Translations under genes and position numbers: made by a program
Notes under the pieces: generated by a model
Database searches by the model: none
What the model was told of the DNA's origin: nothing
What the model saw: the letters and a program-made list of their open reading frames with translations, nothing else
From: Mucilaginibacter flavidus
Lineage (GTDB): Bacteria; Bacteroidota; Bacteroidia; Sphingobacteriales; Sphingobacteriaceae
Assembly: GCF_024055575.1 (NCBI RefSeq)
Contig: NZ_JAMXOE010000002.1
Location: 620,001 to 684,000, forward strand
Reading direction: 5' to 3'
Length of the DNA stretch: 64,000 bases
Part shown: positions 9,062 through 18,284 of the stretch, piece by piece
Layout of the letters: each line of letters begins with the position of its first letter
How positions within the stretch are numbered: position 1 is the first letter of the stretch

Positions 9062-10714
9062 TTATGCGTTGTACATTTTCTCATAGTACTCGTTAGCCAA
9101 ACGCCCGGCCTCAAATTGCGGAACGACATCGGCCGCGGCTTTTTTTAGTATTGACAGCCATTTTTGGGGATCACTATAGTACGTCGGCAAAACAATATTT
9201 TCGAGGGTTTCTAACAGGGTTAACGCTTCCTGCCTGTCACGTTCTTCCTGCGATAATTCGTCGGGAGCAGGTTTTATAATAAAGCTGTTCTTTTGATCGT
9301 TGGCAAATTCAGGAACCCACCCGTCGGGTAACGAAAGATTAATTGAGCCGTTCATTGCCGCCGCCATACCACTGGTGCCTGATGCTTCGCGGTACATCCG
9401 TGGATTGTTTAGCCAAACATCCGACCCTTTTTTCAGCAAGGCAGACAGTTCCAGTTCGTAGCCGGTAAGCACGGCACAATTGGCAAAAGGTCTGGCGCGC
9501 GTAATAATTGAATTAAAGAGATCAATTGAAGGCTGGTCGCCGGGATAAGGTTTGCCGGCCCAAATAATTTGCACCGGGTAGTTTGTATTTTCCAACAGTT
9601 TTAAAAACCTGTCCCAATCATACATCAGCAAATCGGCCCGTTTATAACCGGCGAAGCGCCTTGCCCAAACAATAGTTAAAACATCTTCATTAAATAATTT
9701 ACCACACTGGTTGGCAACGATTTTGAATAACAATTGCTTGAGCTCCTTCTTCCTGCTGATAATGACCTCATCCTTGTTGGCTGTTATTGCTTCATCCAGT
9801 ATTGCATCGGCCCAGTAGGTTTTATTCTGGGCATTGGTAATGGATATAATCTCGCAAATACCGGTATTATTGCCCCACATATGCCGCGCTACTTCGCCAT
9901 GGATTTTTGATACACCATTTGCCTTGCGGGCAAATTTTAATGCGCCCAGGGTATAATTAAACCTTTCACCCTCCAGCCCGAGGATTGATTTCACCTCGTG
10001 CTCCTGCATGTGGTAAAACAGCGACATATCTTTTAACATACCGAAGCTGTGTTCTTCGTTACCGGCCATCTCGGGTGTATGGGTTGTAAACACCACCCTT
10101 TTTTTCACTTCATCGAGGTTATTGAATTTGGCATACAGGTAAAATGCAAGCGGTATCGAGTGTCCCTCGTTCATGTGGTAAACTTCAGGCTCCATTTTCA
10201 ATATATCCAGCAGCATAGCGCCGCCTATACCCAAAACTATGCTTTGGGCTATACGGGTAGCTTCATTGGCATCGTATAAGTAGCGTGTTATCGACCGCGA
10301 CTCCTCGTCGTTTTCGGGCACATCGGTGCTTAACAAAAACAACGGTGCCGAGCCAAACGTTTCTGGTTTTAAAAGCCAGGCCTTAACATGCACAGGAGCA
10401 TCGTGTACCTGGACAGTAAAAACTATCCCTGTATCCTGCAAAAAAGAATATTGCTTTTCAATAAATTCGGGCTTCATCAGCGCTTCCCTATCCCTGCCCT
10501 GGTCATAGTATCCATATTTCCAAAGCATGCCGATACCCAGCAAGTTTTGCTTTAACTGATAAGCGCTACGCAGGTGTGAACCCGCAAGGAAACCCAGGCC
10601 ACCGCTGTATATTTTCAGCGCCTGGTCAATGGCAAACTCCATCGAAAAATAGGCTACTGCCTTGCTATATTTTTTATCGGGCTCGTAGCCGAATATTTCA
10701 TTTTTGTCGATCAT
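9062..10714 (-). CDS. glgP: alpha-glucan phosphorylase (short GT35 type)
   Basis: A 550-residue short alpha-glucan phosphorylase expected to release glucose-1-phosphate from glycogen or maltodextrin. Recognisable blocks are VAYFSMEFAIDQALKIYSGG at the N-terminus, HMNEGHSIPLAFYLY, TTHTPEMAGNEEHSFG, WARRFAGYKRADLL, and SGTSGMAAAMNGSINLSLPDGW. In classical phosphorylases the last block reads SGT-x-x-MK and the Lys carries pyridoxal phosphate; here that Lys is Ala (see finding). Together with the phosphoketolase and acetate kinase upstream it would feed stored glucan into substrate-level ATP formation. Confidence 0.88.
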   Translation of the reverse strand: MIDKNEIFGYEPDKKYSKAVAYFSMEFAIDQALKIYSGGLGFLAGSHLRSAYQLKQNLLGIGMLWKYGYYDQGRDREALMKPEFIEKQYSFLQDTGIVFTVQVHDAPVHVKAWLLKPETFGSAPLFLLSTDVPENDEESRSITRYLYDANEATRIAQSIVLGIGGAMLLDILKMEPEVYHMNEGHSIPLAFYLYAKFNNLDEVKKRVVFTTHTPEMAGNEEHSFGMLKDMSLFYHMQEHEVKSILGLEGERFNYTLGALKFARKANGVSKIHGEVARHMWGNNTGICEIISITNAQNKTYWADAILDEAITANKDEVIISRKKELKQLLFKIVANQCGKLFNEDVLTIVWARRFAGYKRADLLMYDWDRFLKLLENTNYPVQIIWAGKPYPGDQPSIDLFNSIITRARPFANCAVLTGYELELSALLKKGSDVWLNNPRMYREASGTSGMAAAMNGSINLSLPDGWVPEFANDQKNSFIIKPAPDELSQEERDRQEALTLLETLENIVLPTYYSDPQKWLSILKKAAADVVPQFEAGRLANEYYEKMYNA

Positions 10715-10813
10715 CGAATAGTTAACCCGATTTGCACTTTAAGGTTTCTCTTTTTAAAACAAACTATTTATTTTGACATGGATATGAGTTACAAGGCTCC
10801 AAAAATATTGCTA

Positions 10814-13189
10814 TTACTCAGCAAGTTCATGTGCTGCTGTCCATTTCCAGTTTTTTATTTCGGGCATATCGTCAAGATTAGCACAAATGTAATCGTGGTG
10901 CTCTTGTAATTTTCCTTCACAAAAAGCTATAAAAGCATCAGCTTGCTTGCGCAATCGCGGAACCCTTCTTACTGCTTCCATCGCCAGGTGGTACCTGCTC
11001 ATTTTGTTGAGCACTACCATATCAAAAGGTGTGGTGGTAGTGCCTTCTTCCATATATCCCCTTACGTGGAAACGTGCAGGGTCGGGGCGACCGTGTACCA
11101 GGTCATGTACAATGCGCACATAACCGTGAAAAGCAAAAATCACATCGGTACGGTCGGTAAACAATGTCTTGAATAGTTCATCGCTCATTCCATGCGGATG
11201 GTATGCCTTTGGGGACAGCGACATCAAGTCGACCACATTAACCACGCGAACTTTTAATCCCGTAAAGTGTTGCTGCAGCAACTCTGCGGCGGCAACTGTT
11301 TCGAGTGTAGGTACATCGCCGGCACATGCCATAATGATCTCTGGCTCAAAACCTTTACTATTGCCAGCCCATTCCCATACTGACGCCCCGGCCGCGCAGT
11401 GGGCAACGGCGTCATCCATATTAAGCCATTGCAGCTCGGGCTGTTTGCCGGCAACAATTACATTTACATAATCTTTGCTTAGCAGACAATGATGCATCAC
11501 TGATGTTAATGTATTTGCATCGGGCGGTAAATAAATACGCACTACCGAACTTTTTTTATTTACAACAGTATCAATAAAACCCGGGCCCTGGTGGCTGTAG
11601 CCATTATTGTCCTGTCGCCACACGTGCGAAGTCAGCAAATAATTAAGCGATGCAATGGGCTTGCGCCATGGCAGTTCATTTGCAGTTTTTACCCACTTGG
11701 CATACTGGCTAAACATGGAATCGATAATGGTGATGAACGCCTCGTAGCACGGGAAAACGCCATGCCTGCCCGTTAGCAAATAGCCTTCGAGCCAGCCCTC
11801 GCAAAGGTGCTCGCTTAAAACCTCCATTACACGCCCGTCTTTTGCAAGTTTATCGTCGTTTGCAAATGTTCTTTCCATAAAACAACGGTTCGTTACTTCA
11901 AAAACAGCCTCCAGCCTGTTCGACGTAGTTTCATCGGGGCAAAACAGCCTGAAGTTTTTATTTTGCTTGTTTAGTGAGAATACGTCGCGCAGGTATTTAC
12001 CAAGGTTACGGGTGCTTTCGGCCTCAATAACTCCCGGCTCGGGTACATCCAGCTCATATTTTTTAAAATCGGGCAATTGCAGCTCTTTCAACAAAAGCCC
12101 GCCGTTGCCATAGGCCAATGCGCTCATCCTTTTTTCCTTTTTCGGCGCCAGCGTAGCAAGTTCAGGAACAAGTTTGCCATTTTCATCAAACAGCAGTTCG
12201 GGGTGGTAGCTCCGCATCCATTTCTCGACGTATTTAAGCTTGTCTAAATTTTCCCTTACCCCGGTTAACGGAACCTGGTGCGAGCGGAAAGTGCCTTCAA
12301 TTGGTACGCCGTCCCATTCTTTAGGGCCAGTCCATCCTTTTGGCGTCCGCATGATAATTACCGGCCATTGGGCAGGTTTAGCCGGGTTACCGTGCCTGGC
12401 GTCAGTTTGAATATTTTTTATCCTGCGGTACGCCGCGGCCATAACTCCTGCCATTTGGCAATGCACCGATCTGGGGTTATCACCCTCAACAAAAAACACA
12501 TCGTAGCCATAACCTGTAAACAATTGCCGCAAGGTTTCATCGCTCATTCGGGCAAGCACAGTCGGGCCCGATATCTTATAACCATTAAGATGTAATATTG
12601 GCAACACCGCGCCATCTCTTGCCGGGTTCAAAAATTCAATTGATTTCCAGCTGCCTTCAAGCGGGCAGGTTTCGGCCTCGCCATCGCCTACTACGCAGGC
12701 CACCAGCAAATCCGGGTTATCAAACGCGGCGCCAAATGCGTGCGAAAGGGCATAACCCAGCTCCCCGCCTTCGTGTATTGAACCTGGCGTGTGTGCACTA
12801 ACATGGCTTGGTATACCGCCCGGTGTTGAAAACTGCCTGAAAAGCTGCCTCATACCCTCCTCATTTTCGGGCACAGCCGGGTAAATTTCTGAATATGTAC
12901 CCTCCAGGTAGGTATGGGCTATAATAGCCGGTGCGCCATGCCCAGGCCCGCAAATGTACAATACATCGGCATCGGTGTCGTTAATCAGCTTATTGAGGTG
13001 TACATAAACAAGGTTTAGACCTGGCGACGTCCCCCAGTGGCCCAGCAACCTTGGCTTAATATGTTCAGGCTTTAAAGGCTCTTTCAGCAACGCATTTTCC
13101 TGCAAATAGATCTGACCGGCTGCAAGGTAGTTCGCGGCGTTCCAGTAATCATTTATTTTTACTAATTCAGCTTCTGTTAGCGTACTCAT
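10814..13189 (-). CDS. xfp: phosphoketolase (xylulose-5-P/fructose-6-P)
   Basis: A 791-residue thiamine-diphosphate enzyme that splits xylulose-5-phosphate or fructose-6-phosphate into acetyl phosphate plus an aldose phosphate. Length is normal for the family. Hallmarks include [20 protein letters not shown], the ThDP motif [15 protein letters not shown] with the distal [23 protein letters not shown], and [21 protein letters not shown]. It starts 12 bp after ackA, whose product turns acetyl phosphate into acetate and ATP, so the two form an evident two-step pathway. Which sugar phosphate it prefers cannot be read here. Confidence 0.96.
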   Translation of the reverse strand: MSTLTEAELVKINDYWNAANYLAAGQIYLQENALLKEPLKPEHIKPRLLGHWGTSPGLNLVYVHLNKLINDTDADVLYICGPGHGAPAIIAHTYLEGTYSEIYPAVPENEEGMRQLFRQFSTPGGIPSHVSAHTPGSIHEGGELGYALSHAFGAAFDNPDLLVACVVGDGEAETCPLEGSWKSIEFLNPARDGAVLPILHLNGYKISGPTVLARMSDETLRQLFTGYGYDVFFVEGDNPRSVHCQMAGVMAAAYRRIKNIQTDARHGNPAKPAQWPVIIMRTPKGWTGPKEWDGVPIEGTFRSHQVPLTGVRENLDKLKYVEKWMRSYHPELLFDENGKLVPELATLAPKKEKRMSALAYGNGGLLLKELQLPDFKKYELDVPEPGVIEAESTRNLGKYLRDVFSLNKQNKNFRLFCPDETTSNRLEAVFEVTNRCFMERTFANDDKLAKDGRVMEVLSEHLCEGWLEGYLLTGRHGVFPCYEAFITIIDSMFSQYAKWVKTANELPWRKPIASLNYLLTSHVWRQDNNGYSHQGPGFIDTVVNKKSSVVRIYLPPDANTLTSVMHHCLLSKDYVNVIVAGKQPELQWLNMDDAVAHCAAGASVWEWAGNSKGFEPEIIMACAGDVPTLETVAAAELLQQHFTGLKVRVVNVVDLMSLSPKAYHPHGMSDELFKTLFTDRTDVIFAFHGYVRIVHDLVHGRPDPARFHVRGYMEEGTTTTPFDMVVLNKMSRYHLAMEAVRRVPRLRKQADAFIAFCEGKLQEHHDYICANLDDMPEIKNWKWTAAHELAE

Positions 13190-13201
13190 AACCTTATTAT
13201 T

Positions 13202-14383
13202 TTAATTGTTTACCAAATTTTGTGTGTGTGATGCTATCATCCATTCCTCATCAGTTTGCATCACCTTAACTTCCACCCGGCTATCTGCCGATGATATAAA
13301 TTCCAGCCCGTTCCTGTTTGATTTTGGGTTTATTTCGATGCCCATAAAATCCATATCCTTGCAAATTCGCTCGCGAATAACAGCTGAATTAGCGCCAATG
13401 CCCCCGGTAAAAACCAATATATCGACCCCGCCGATAGCTGCAGCAAGCGAGCCTATCATTTTTTTCGCCTGGTAGCAAAATAATTCAACAGCAGCCCTGG
13501 CGTCCGGGTTATGCATCTCAATATTCAATAGTTTGCGTACATCGCTAAACCCGCCAATGGCCTTTAATCCCGATTCCTTACTGAATAAGGTGTCTAACTC
13601 GTCGGCGGTTAACTGTTCATGTTTTAGCAGGAACAATGAAACGCCGGGGTCAAGGTCGCCTGGCCGGGTGCCCATCACCAAACCGCCCATCGGGCTCATA
13701 CCCATCGTGGTGTCGACACCGATGTTGTTTTTTATGGCAGCCATACTTGCACCATTGCCCAAGTGTGCTATTATAATGCGCTTACGCCCAAGTGCAGCTG
13801 TTTTGCCGGCAAGTTTTTGAATAATATACTCGTACGACAGGCCGTGAAACCCGTATCGCTGGAGTCCCATGTTTTTATATTTTTCCGGCAAGGCGTAATA
13901 CTTAGCACAATCAGGCATATGCAGGTGAAAGGAGTTATCAAAGCAGGCTATTTGTGGAATTTCCGGGAAAGTATCTCTGAAAATATTTATTACTTCAAGT
14001 TCGGCAGGCAGGTGATTAGGGGCCAGGTAAACCAGTTTGCCAAGGTTGTGCAACATGTAGTCTGTCAGCAGCGCCGGATGTTTACCCTCAGGGCCACCCT
14101 GCACTACCCGGTGCCCCGCAGCCACAATAAATTCTACAAGGTTATTTTTTTCCAGCCATTGTAATAATTCATCAAAAGCAACGACGGTATTATTATACAG
14201 GCCTCTTTTTTGAAAAACGACAGCGCCTGCAGCATTTTTTACGGTGAAGGCATCGTTGCCGGTGCCGCCAATTTCAACGGTACCAATATATCGTGCTTCG
14301 AGCGTTTCATAATTATAAAGGCCAAACTTCAGGCTCGATGAGCCAACATTTATCGTCAATATAAACTTCGGTTGTTTATCCAT
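13202..14383 (-). CDS. ackA: acetate kinase
   Basis: A 393-residue acetate kinase (acetyl phosphate + ADP to acetate + ATP). Conserved blocks include INVGSSSLKFGLY, GHRVVQGG, ACFDNSFH, RYGFHGLSYEYI, AHLGNGASMAAI, SPMGGLVMGTRPGDLDPG and VFTGGIGANSAVIRE. It heads the minus-strand run ackA, xfp, glgP, mgtA. The divergent spacer to the Usp gene at 14635 carries two CRP/FNR-like palindromes that could serve both directions. No phosphotransacetylase lies nearby, consistent with acetyl phosphate coming from phosphoketolase. Confidence 0.97.
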   Translation of the reverse strand: MDKQPKFILTINVGSSSLKFGLYNYETLEARYIGTVEIGGTGNDAFTVKNAAGAVVFQKRGLYNNTVVAFDELLQWLEKNNLVEFIVAAGHRVVQGGPEGKHPALLTDYMLHNLGKLVYLAPNHLPAELEVINIFRDTFPEIPQIACFDNSFHLHMPDCAKYYALPEKYKNMGLQRYGFHGLSYEYIIQKLAGKTAALGRKRIIIAHLGNGASMAAIKNNIGVDTTMGMSPMGGLVMGTRPGDLDPGVSLFLLKHEQLTADELDTLFSKESGLKAIGGFSDVRKLLNIEMHNPDARAAVELFCYQAKKMIGSLAAAIGGVDILVFTGGIGANSAVIRERICKDMDFMGIEINPKSNRNGLEFISSADSRVEVKVMQTDEEWMIASHTQNLVNN

Positions 14384-14470
14384 CCTTCTTTATAAAATGA
14401 TGTTATTATGTTCTGATGCTAAGGTCGGCAGTATTGATTGCCCCAAAAATGACGGGGTAGCATATGGTTA

Positions 14471-14484
14471 GTGATGCAGGTCAC
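14471..14484. promoter_or_regulatory. CRP/FNR-like palindrome in ackA/usp spacer (site 1)
   Basis: GTGA-TGCAGG-TCAC, 88 bp upstream of ackA. It is the closest of the five to the classical GTGA-N6-TCAC core. Confidence 0.5.
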
Positions 14485-14574
14485 TTTTCATGATACAAAG
14501 GGCGTTTATAAGAAAAGCACGCATAATTTCAAGCTATGGCCGGCTAAATGACACTATTTAAGTCATTTATCAAG

Positions 14575-14588
14575 GTGACCGTTGTCAT
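14575..14588. promoter_or_regulatory. CRP/FNR-like palindrome in ackA/usp spacer (site 2)
   Basis: GTGA-CCGTTG-TCAT, 47 bp before the Usp start at 14635. The flanks (AAG before, TTCTTTAC after) resemble those of the site at 955 (AA before, TTTTTTAC after). Confidence 0.5.
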
Positions 14589-14634
14589 TCTTTACAAAGA
14601 AAATAAACCCAAGATTTGTTTTAAATAACTGGAC

Positions 14635-15501
14635 ATGAAAACAATATTAGTTTTAACAGACCTTTCGGAGAACGCCGCCAATGCTACCCGTACCGGCGCT
14701 TTGCTGGCAGCGCAGCTTCAAGCCGACCTGCTGTTATTTAATGCTTACGTAACAGCACCTATAATACCCCAGTATGCGGGCGGCCCATGGATTATGGACG
14801 AAATAGCAGAACGGGAGCACATGTGTATTGAAAAACTTGAGAAACAACGTAATTTACTTGAGGGTTATTTATCGGTAAAAGGTACCGAGCCGGCGCAGCC
14901 GATAATTCATATAAGGGCAGGTGCAGGCAGTTTAACCGGTAATGTTGACGAAATTACGCATCAGAGAAAAATAGAAATGATTATAACAGGCTCGCGTAAC
15001 GGCAGCACTATTGACCACTTAGTTGGCGGGAGCGATACGTATGCTATTATTGACAAATCAACGCGCCCTGTACTAATTGTACCGCCGGGCAACGAGCCTA
15101 AGCGGTTTAAAAAGATGGTTTTTGCTACAGATTTTGAAGATGACGATATTACCGCCCTGCCATATCTTATTAAGCTGGCAAAACAACTGAATTGTAAGAT
15201 GGAAGTTGTTCACGTGCAAACCGCCGGCGATGGGGACATTGCTTCAAATAACCAGTTAAAAACTTTTTTAACCGAAATCCACAAGCAAAAATACCCGGGT
15301 ATAAGTTATAGCGAAATAAGGGGAAAGGATGTGGTAAACAGGCTTAATACCTATTGCAATGAAACCAAAGCCGATGTGCTTGCACTTACGCATCACCAGG
15401 ATTCGTTTTTAATGCGTCTCATTCGGAACAGCACATCGAAAAAAATCCTTACTAATCAACATGTGCCATTGCTGGTAATTCCATCAAACATCAAAAACTA
15501 A
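14635..15501 (+). CDS. universal stress protein, tandem Usp domains
   Basis: 288 residues, two Usp domains. The start MKTILVLTDLSENAANATR and the centre KRFKKMVFATDFEDDDITAL closely parallel the Usp at 1754, so the two are probably paralogues. The first domain has ITGSRNGSTIDHLVGGSDTYAI then TRPVLIVPPG, close to the ATP-binding loop of the family. It lies 10 bp before a P-type ATPase gene, so the pair is surely co-transcribed. Confidence 0.93.
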   Translation: MKTILVLTDLSENAANATRTGALLAAQLQADLLLFNAYVTAPIIPQYAGGPWIMDEIAEREHMCIEKLEKQRNLLEGYLSVKGTEPAQPIIHIRAGAGSLTGNVDEITHQRKIEMIITGSRNGSTIDHLVGGSDTYAIIDKSTRPVLIVPPGNEPKRFKKMVFATDFEDDDITALPYLIKLAKQLNCKMEVVHVQTAGDGDIASNNQLKTFLTEIHKQKYPGISYSEIRGKDVVNRLNTYCNETKADVLALTHHQDSFLMRLIRNSTSKKILTNQHVPLLVIPSNIKN

Positions 15502-15511
15502 AAAGCTGGTA

Positions 15512-18016
15512 ATGGCAGATGAAACATTCGGTATAAAAGGTTTAACGGCAGCAGAAGTTGCCGAATCGAGAATAAAATTTGGTGCTAATATAGTTATCAA
15601 TAAAACCCAAAATGCGGTTGTAGCAGCAATTATAAGCCTGGCAAAGGAGCCGATGGTGGTATTGCTTTTGGTGGCATCTGTTATTTATTACATAAGCGGG
15701 AACACACCTGATGCTATTTTCTTGTCAGTTGCGATAGTGCTGGTTGCCGGAATTTCACTGTACCAGGATGCCAGGAGCAATTCGGCACTTGAAAAATTAA
15801 AGGTATTGACCAGCCCGCTATGCAAAGTTATTCGCGATGGCCGGTACCAGGAAATTAATTCGGCGGATTTGGTTATTGGTGATGTTTTGGTTGCAGAAGA
15901 AGGGAATTCAATAGCGGCCGACGGATTGGTGTTAAGGGCGAACGACTTTACGGTAAATGAGTCGGTTTTAACCGGGGAATCGCTACCTGTAGGCAAAAAT
16001 ACGAAGGAAGATAACCAGGTTTACCAGGGGTGTACAGTAGCAACAGGGTTAGTGGTTGCCAAAGTAACCGCTATTGGCAACCAAACCAGGCTTGGCCATA
16101 TAGGTGCCGCCCTCGAAAACATAGCCGAAGAAAAAACACCGCTTGAAAAACAGATAAACAATTTTGTTAAAAAAATGGTAGTGCTGGGTGCAGCAGTTTT
16201 TTTGACAGTTTGGGCTATCAATTTTTTTCACACATTAAACTTATTGGATAGCTTACTTAAGGCACTTACGCTTGCCATGAGCATACTGCCCGAAGAGATA
16301 CCTGTTGCATTTGCCACATTTATGGCGCTTGGCGCCTGGCGCCTTATGCAAATGGGCGTACTGGTAAAACATACAAAAACGGTCGAAACCTTGGGAAGCG
16401 CCACGGTAATTTGCACCGATAAAACCGGCACCATCACCGAAAACAGGATGTCGCTGGCAATGCTTTACCTGCCGTTGAGCAAAAAAATTGTAAATGCCGA
16501 TGACGAGTTAGGCGCCGAAGAGAAGGAATTGATAAATACAGCCATGTGGGCCAGTGAGCCCATTCCTTTTGATCCAATGGAGAAAGCGCTGCACAATTCA
16601 TACGCGCAAGCTTTTTCGGTTGATGAACGCCCCGGCTATAAAATGGCCCACGAGTACCCTTTGGCCGGGCACCCGCCCATGATGACCCATATTTTTGAGG
16701 ACAAGAAAGGCACACGTATTATAGCCGCCAAAGGCGCCCCGGAAGCGTTGGTGGCCGTGTCGGACTTAAATTTACACGAAAAAAAGCTCGTTAACGACGC
16801 TATTAACAACTTTGCGGCTAAGGGTTATCGGGTGCTGGGCGTTGGTGAAGCGCACTTTGCAGGAAACAACTTCCCCGAAAACCAGCAGGAATTTAAATTC
16901 ACATTTAAAGGCCTCGTTGCCTTTTACGACCCTCCGAAGAAGAATATCACGTCGGTATTACAAACGTTTTATAATGCAGGCATTAAAGTAAAAATAGTTA
17001 CCGGCGATTACACTGCTACCACTATGGCAATTGCAAACCAGGTAGGATTAATGGATTGTGAACACTCCGTAACCGGCGACGAACTGCTGAAACTAACTGA
17101 GCGAGAAGCTGAACAAAAGGTTAAAAACACGAATATTTTTAGCAGGATGTTCCCGGACGCCAAATTAAGGCTCATTAACGCGTTAAAAAAGCAGGGTGAA
17201 ATAGTTGCAATGATTGGCGACGGTGTTAATGACGGCCCAGCATTAAAGGCTGCCCACATTGGCATTGCCATGGGCAATAAAGGTTCTGAAATTGCAAAAC
17301 AGGCAGCTTCGATGGTTTTGGTCCATGATGACCTGTCGAAAATGGCGCTGGCTGTAGCCATGGGCCGCAGAATTTATTCGAACTTAAAAAAGGCGATACA
17401 ATACATCATATCAATTCACATACCCATAGTACTCACAGTATTTGTGCCGCTGGCATTAGGCTGGAAATTTCCTAACATTTTTTCGCCGGTGCATATCATA
17501 TTCCTGGAGTTGATTATGGGGCCCACCTGTTCTATAATTTACGAAAACGAGCCTGCGGAGAAAAATATAATGCTGCAAAACCCCCGCCCCTTTAGCCATA
17601 CCTTCTTTAGCGCCCGGGAATTGATCACCAGCATTTTACAAGGATTGGCCATTACAGCGGGTGCCTTATTTGTTTATCAGTATGCAGTTCACAGTGCGTA
17701 TAACGAACCCACAACCAGGGCAATGGTATTTACCGCCTTAATAGTCGCTAACATTACCTTAACCATGGTGAACCGCTCGTTTTTCTACAGCGTTTTTACC
17801 ACCATGCGATACAAGAACAATTTGGTTTGGCTTATTATTGGTATTACTATTATTATGTTGGCCATGCTGATTTACGTACGCCCATTGGCAACGTTTTTCG
17901 GGTTTAGCACTTTAGCAATTCGGCCTTTGCTCATAAGCGTATCAGCAGGCTTTATATCGGCAATATGGTTTGAAGCAGTAAAACTGGTGAAGCGGCGGAG
18001 GGCTAAAAATCAATAA
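15512..18016 (+). CDS. cation-translocating P-type ATPase (P2-like)
   Basis: An 834-residue P-type ATPase. Landmarks are the actuator loop VLTGESLPVGK, the M4 motif ILPEEIPVAFA, the phosphorylation motif CTDKTGTITENRM and the hinge MIGDGVNDGPALKAAHIGIAMG. The M5-M6 region contains IHIPIVLTVFVPL and LELIMGPTCSIIYENEP. PEEIP recalls Ca2+ pumps, but the HIPI and PTCSI-x-x-E-x-EP blocks mark a separate bacterial subgroup whose ion I do not know, so I leave the substrate open. It is coupled with a Usp gene and not adjacent to any metal regulator. Confidence 0.88.
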   Translation: MADETFGIKGLTAAEVAESRIKFGANIVINKTQNAVVAAIISLAKEPMVVLLLVASVIYYISGNTPDAIFLSVAIVLVAGISLYQDARSNSALEKLKVLTSPLCKVIRDGRYQEINSADLVIGDVLVAEEGNSIAADGLVLRANDFTVNESVLTGESLPVGKNTKEDNQVYQGCTVATGLVVAKVTAIGNQTRLGHIGAALENIAEEKTPLEKQINNFVKKMVVLGAAVFLTVWAINFFHTLNLLDSLLKALTLAMSILPEEIPVAFATFMALGAWRLMQMGVLVKHTKTVETLGSATVICTDKTGTITENRMSLAMLYLPLSKKIVNADDELGAEEKELINTAMWASEPIPFDPMEKALHNSYAQAFSVDERPGYKMAHEYPLAGHPPMMTHIFEDKKGTRIIAAKGAPEALVAVSDLNLHEKKLVNDAINNFAAKGYRVLGVGEAHFAGNNFPENQQEFKFTFKGLVAFYDPPKKNITSVLQTFYNAGIKVKIVTGDYTATTMAIANQVGLMDCEHSVTGDELLKLTEREAEQKVKNTNIFSRMFPDAKLRLINALKKQGEIVAMIGDGVNDGPALKAAHIGIAMGNKGSEIAKQAASMVLVHDDLSKMALAVAMGRRIYSNLKKAIQYIISIHIPIVLTVFVPLALGWKFPNIFSPVHIIFLELIMGPTCSIIYENEPAEKNIMLQNPRPFSHTFFSARELITSILQGLAITAGALFVYQYAVHSAYNEPTTRAMVFTALIVANITLTMVNRSFFYSVFTTMRYKNNLVWLIIGITIIMLAMLIYVRPLATFFGFSTLAIRPLLISVSAGFISAIWFEAVKLVKRRRAKNQ

Positions 18017-18122
18017 ATCCCGTTCTTGATTTCGATAGCCTGGCTTCCGATTGGGTGACTTAAAAAAACGGTAAAGTTGTCACCGCCGGCGACCAATTTA
18101 GCATTGGACGGGTGCGCTAAAA

Positions 18123-18171
18123 CTGTTCCTGTTCACAGTGGAACATAAGGAACAGGGTGGAACAGGAACAG
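18123..18171. repeat. 12-bp inverted repeat downstream of ATPase gene
   Basis: CTGTTCCTGTTC (18123-18134) is matched exactly by GAACAGGAACAG (18160-18171) with 25 bp between, and GGAACA recurs inside the spacer. No T-run follows, so a factor-independent terminator is unlikely. It may be a word-like repeat of the kind seen at 18290 and 19380. Confidence 0.6.
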
Positions 18172-18245
18172 GTTAGACCAAAGCACAAAAAACCTTATTT
18201 CTGCATCATAAATGCGCTTTTTACCCTGCCTTCGCCCCAAAAAAA

Positions 18246-18276
18246 CGCAAAAAGTACTGACAAATTAGTGTCAGTA
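18246..18276 (-). terminator. intrinsic terminator of the WYL gene
   Basis: TACTGACA (18255-18262) and TGTCAGTA (18269-18276) form an 8-bp stem with a 6-nt loop. On the minus strand it is followed by CTTTTTGCG, just 9 bp past the WYL stop codon. Confidence 0.65.
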
Positions 18277-18284
18277 AAATCGTG

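Noticed and set aside
15512..18016. Naming the second P-type ATPase a calcium pump from the PEEIP motif.
   Set aside because: The M5-M6 blocks (HIPI, PTCSI) do not match classical Ca2+ ATPases, so the ion is left open.
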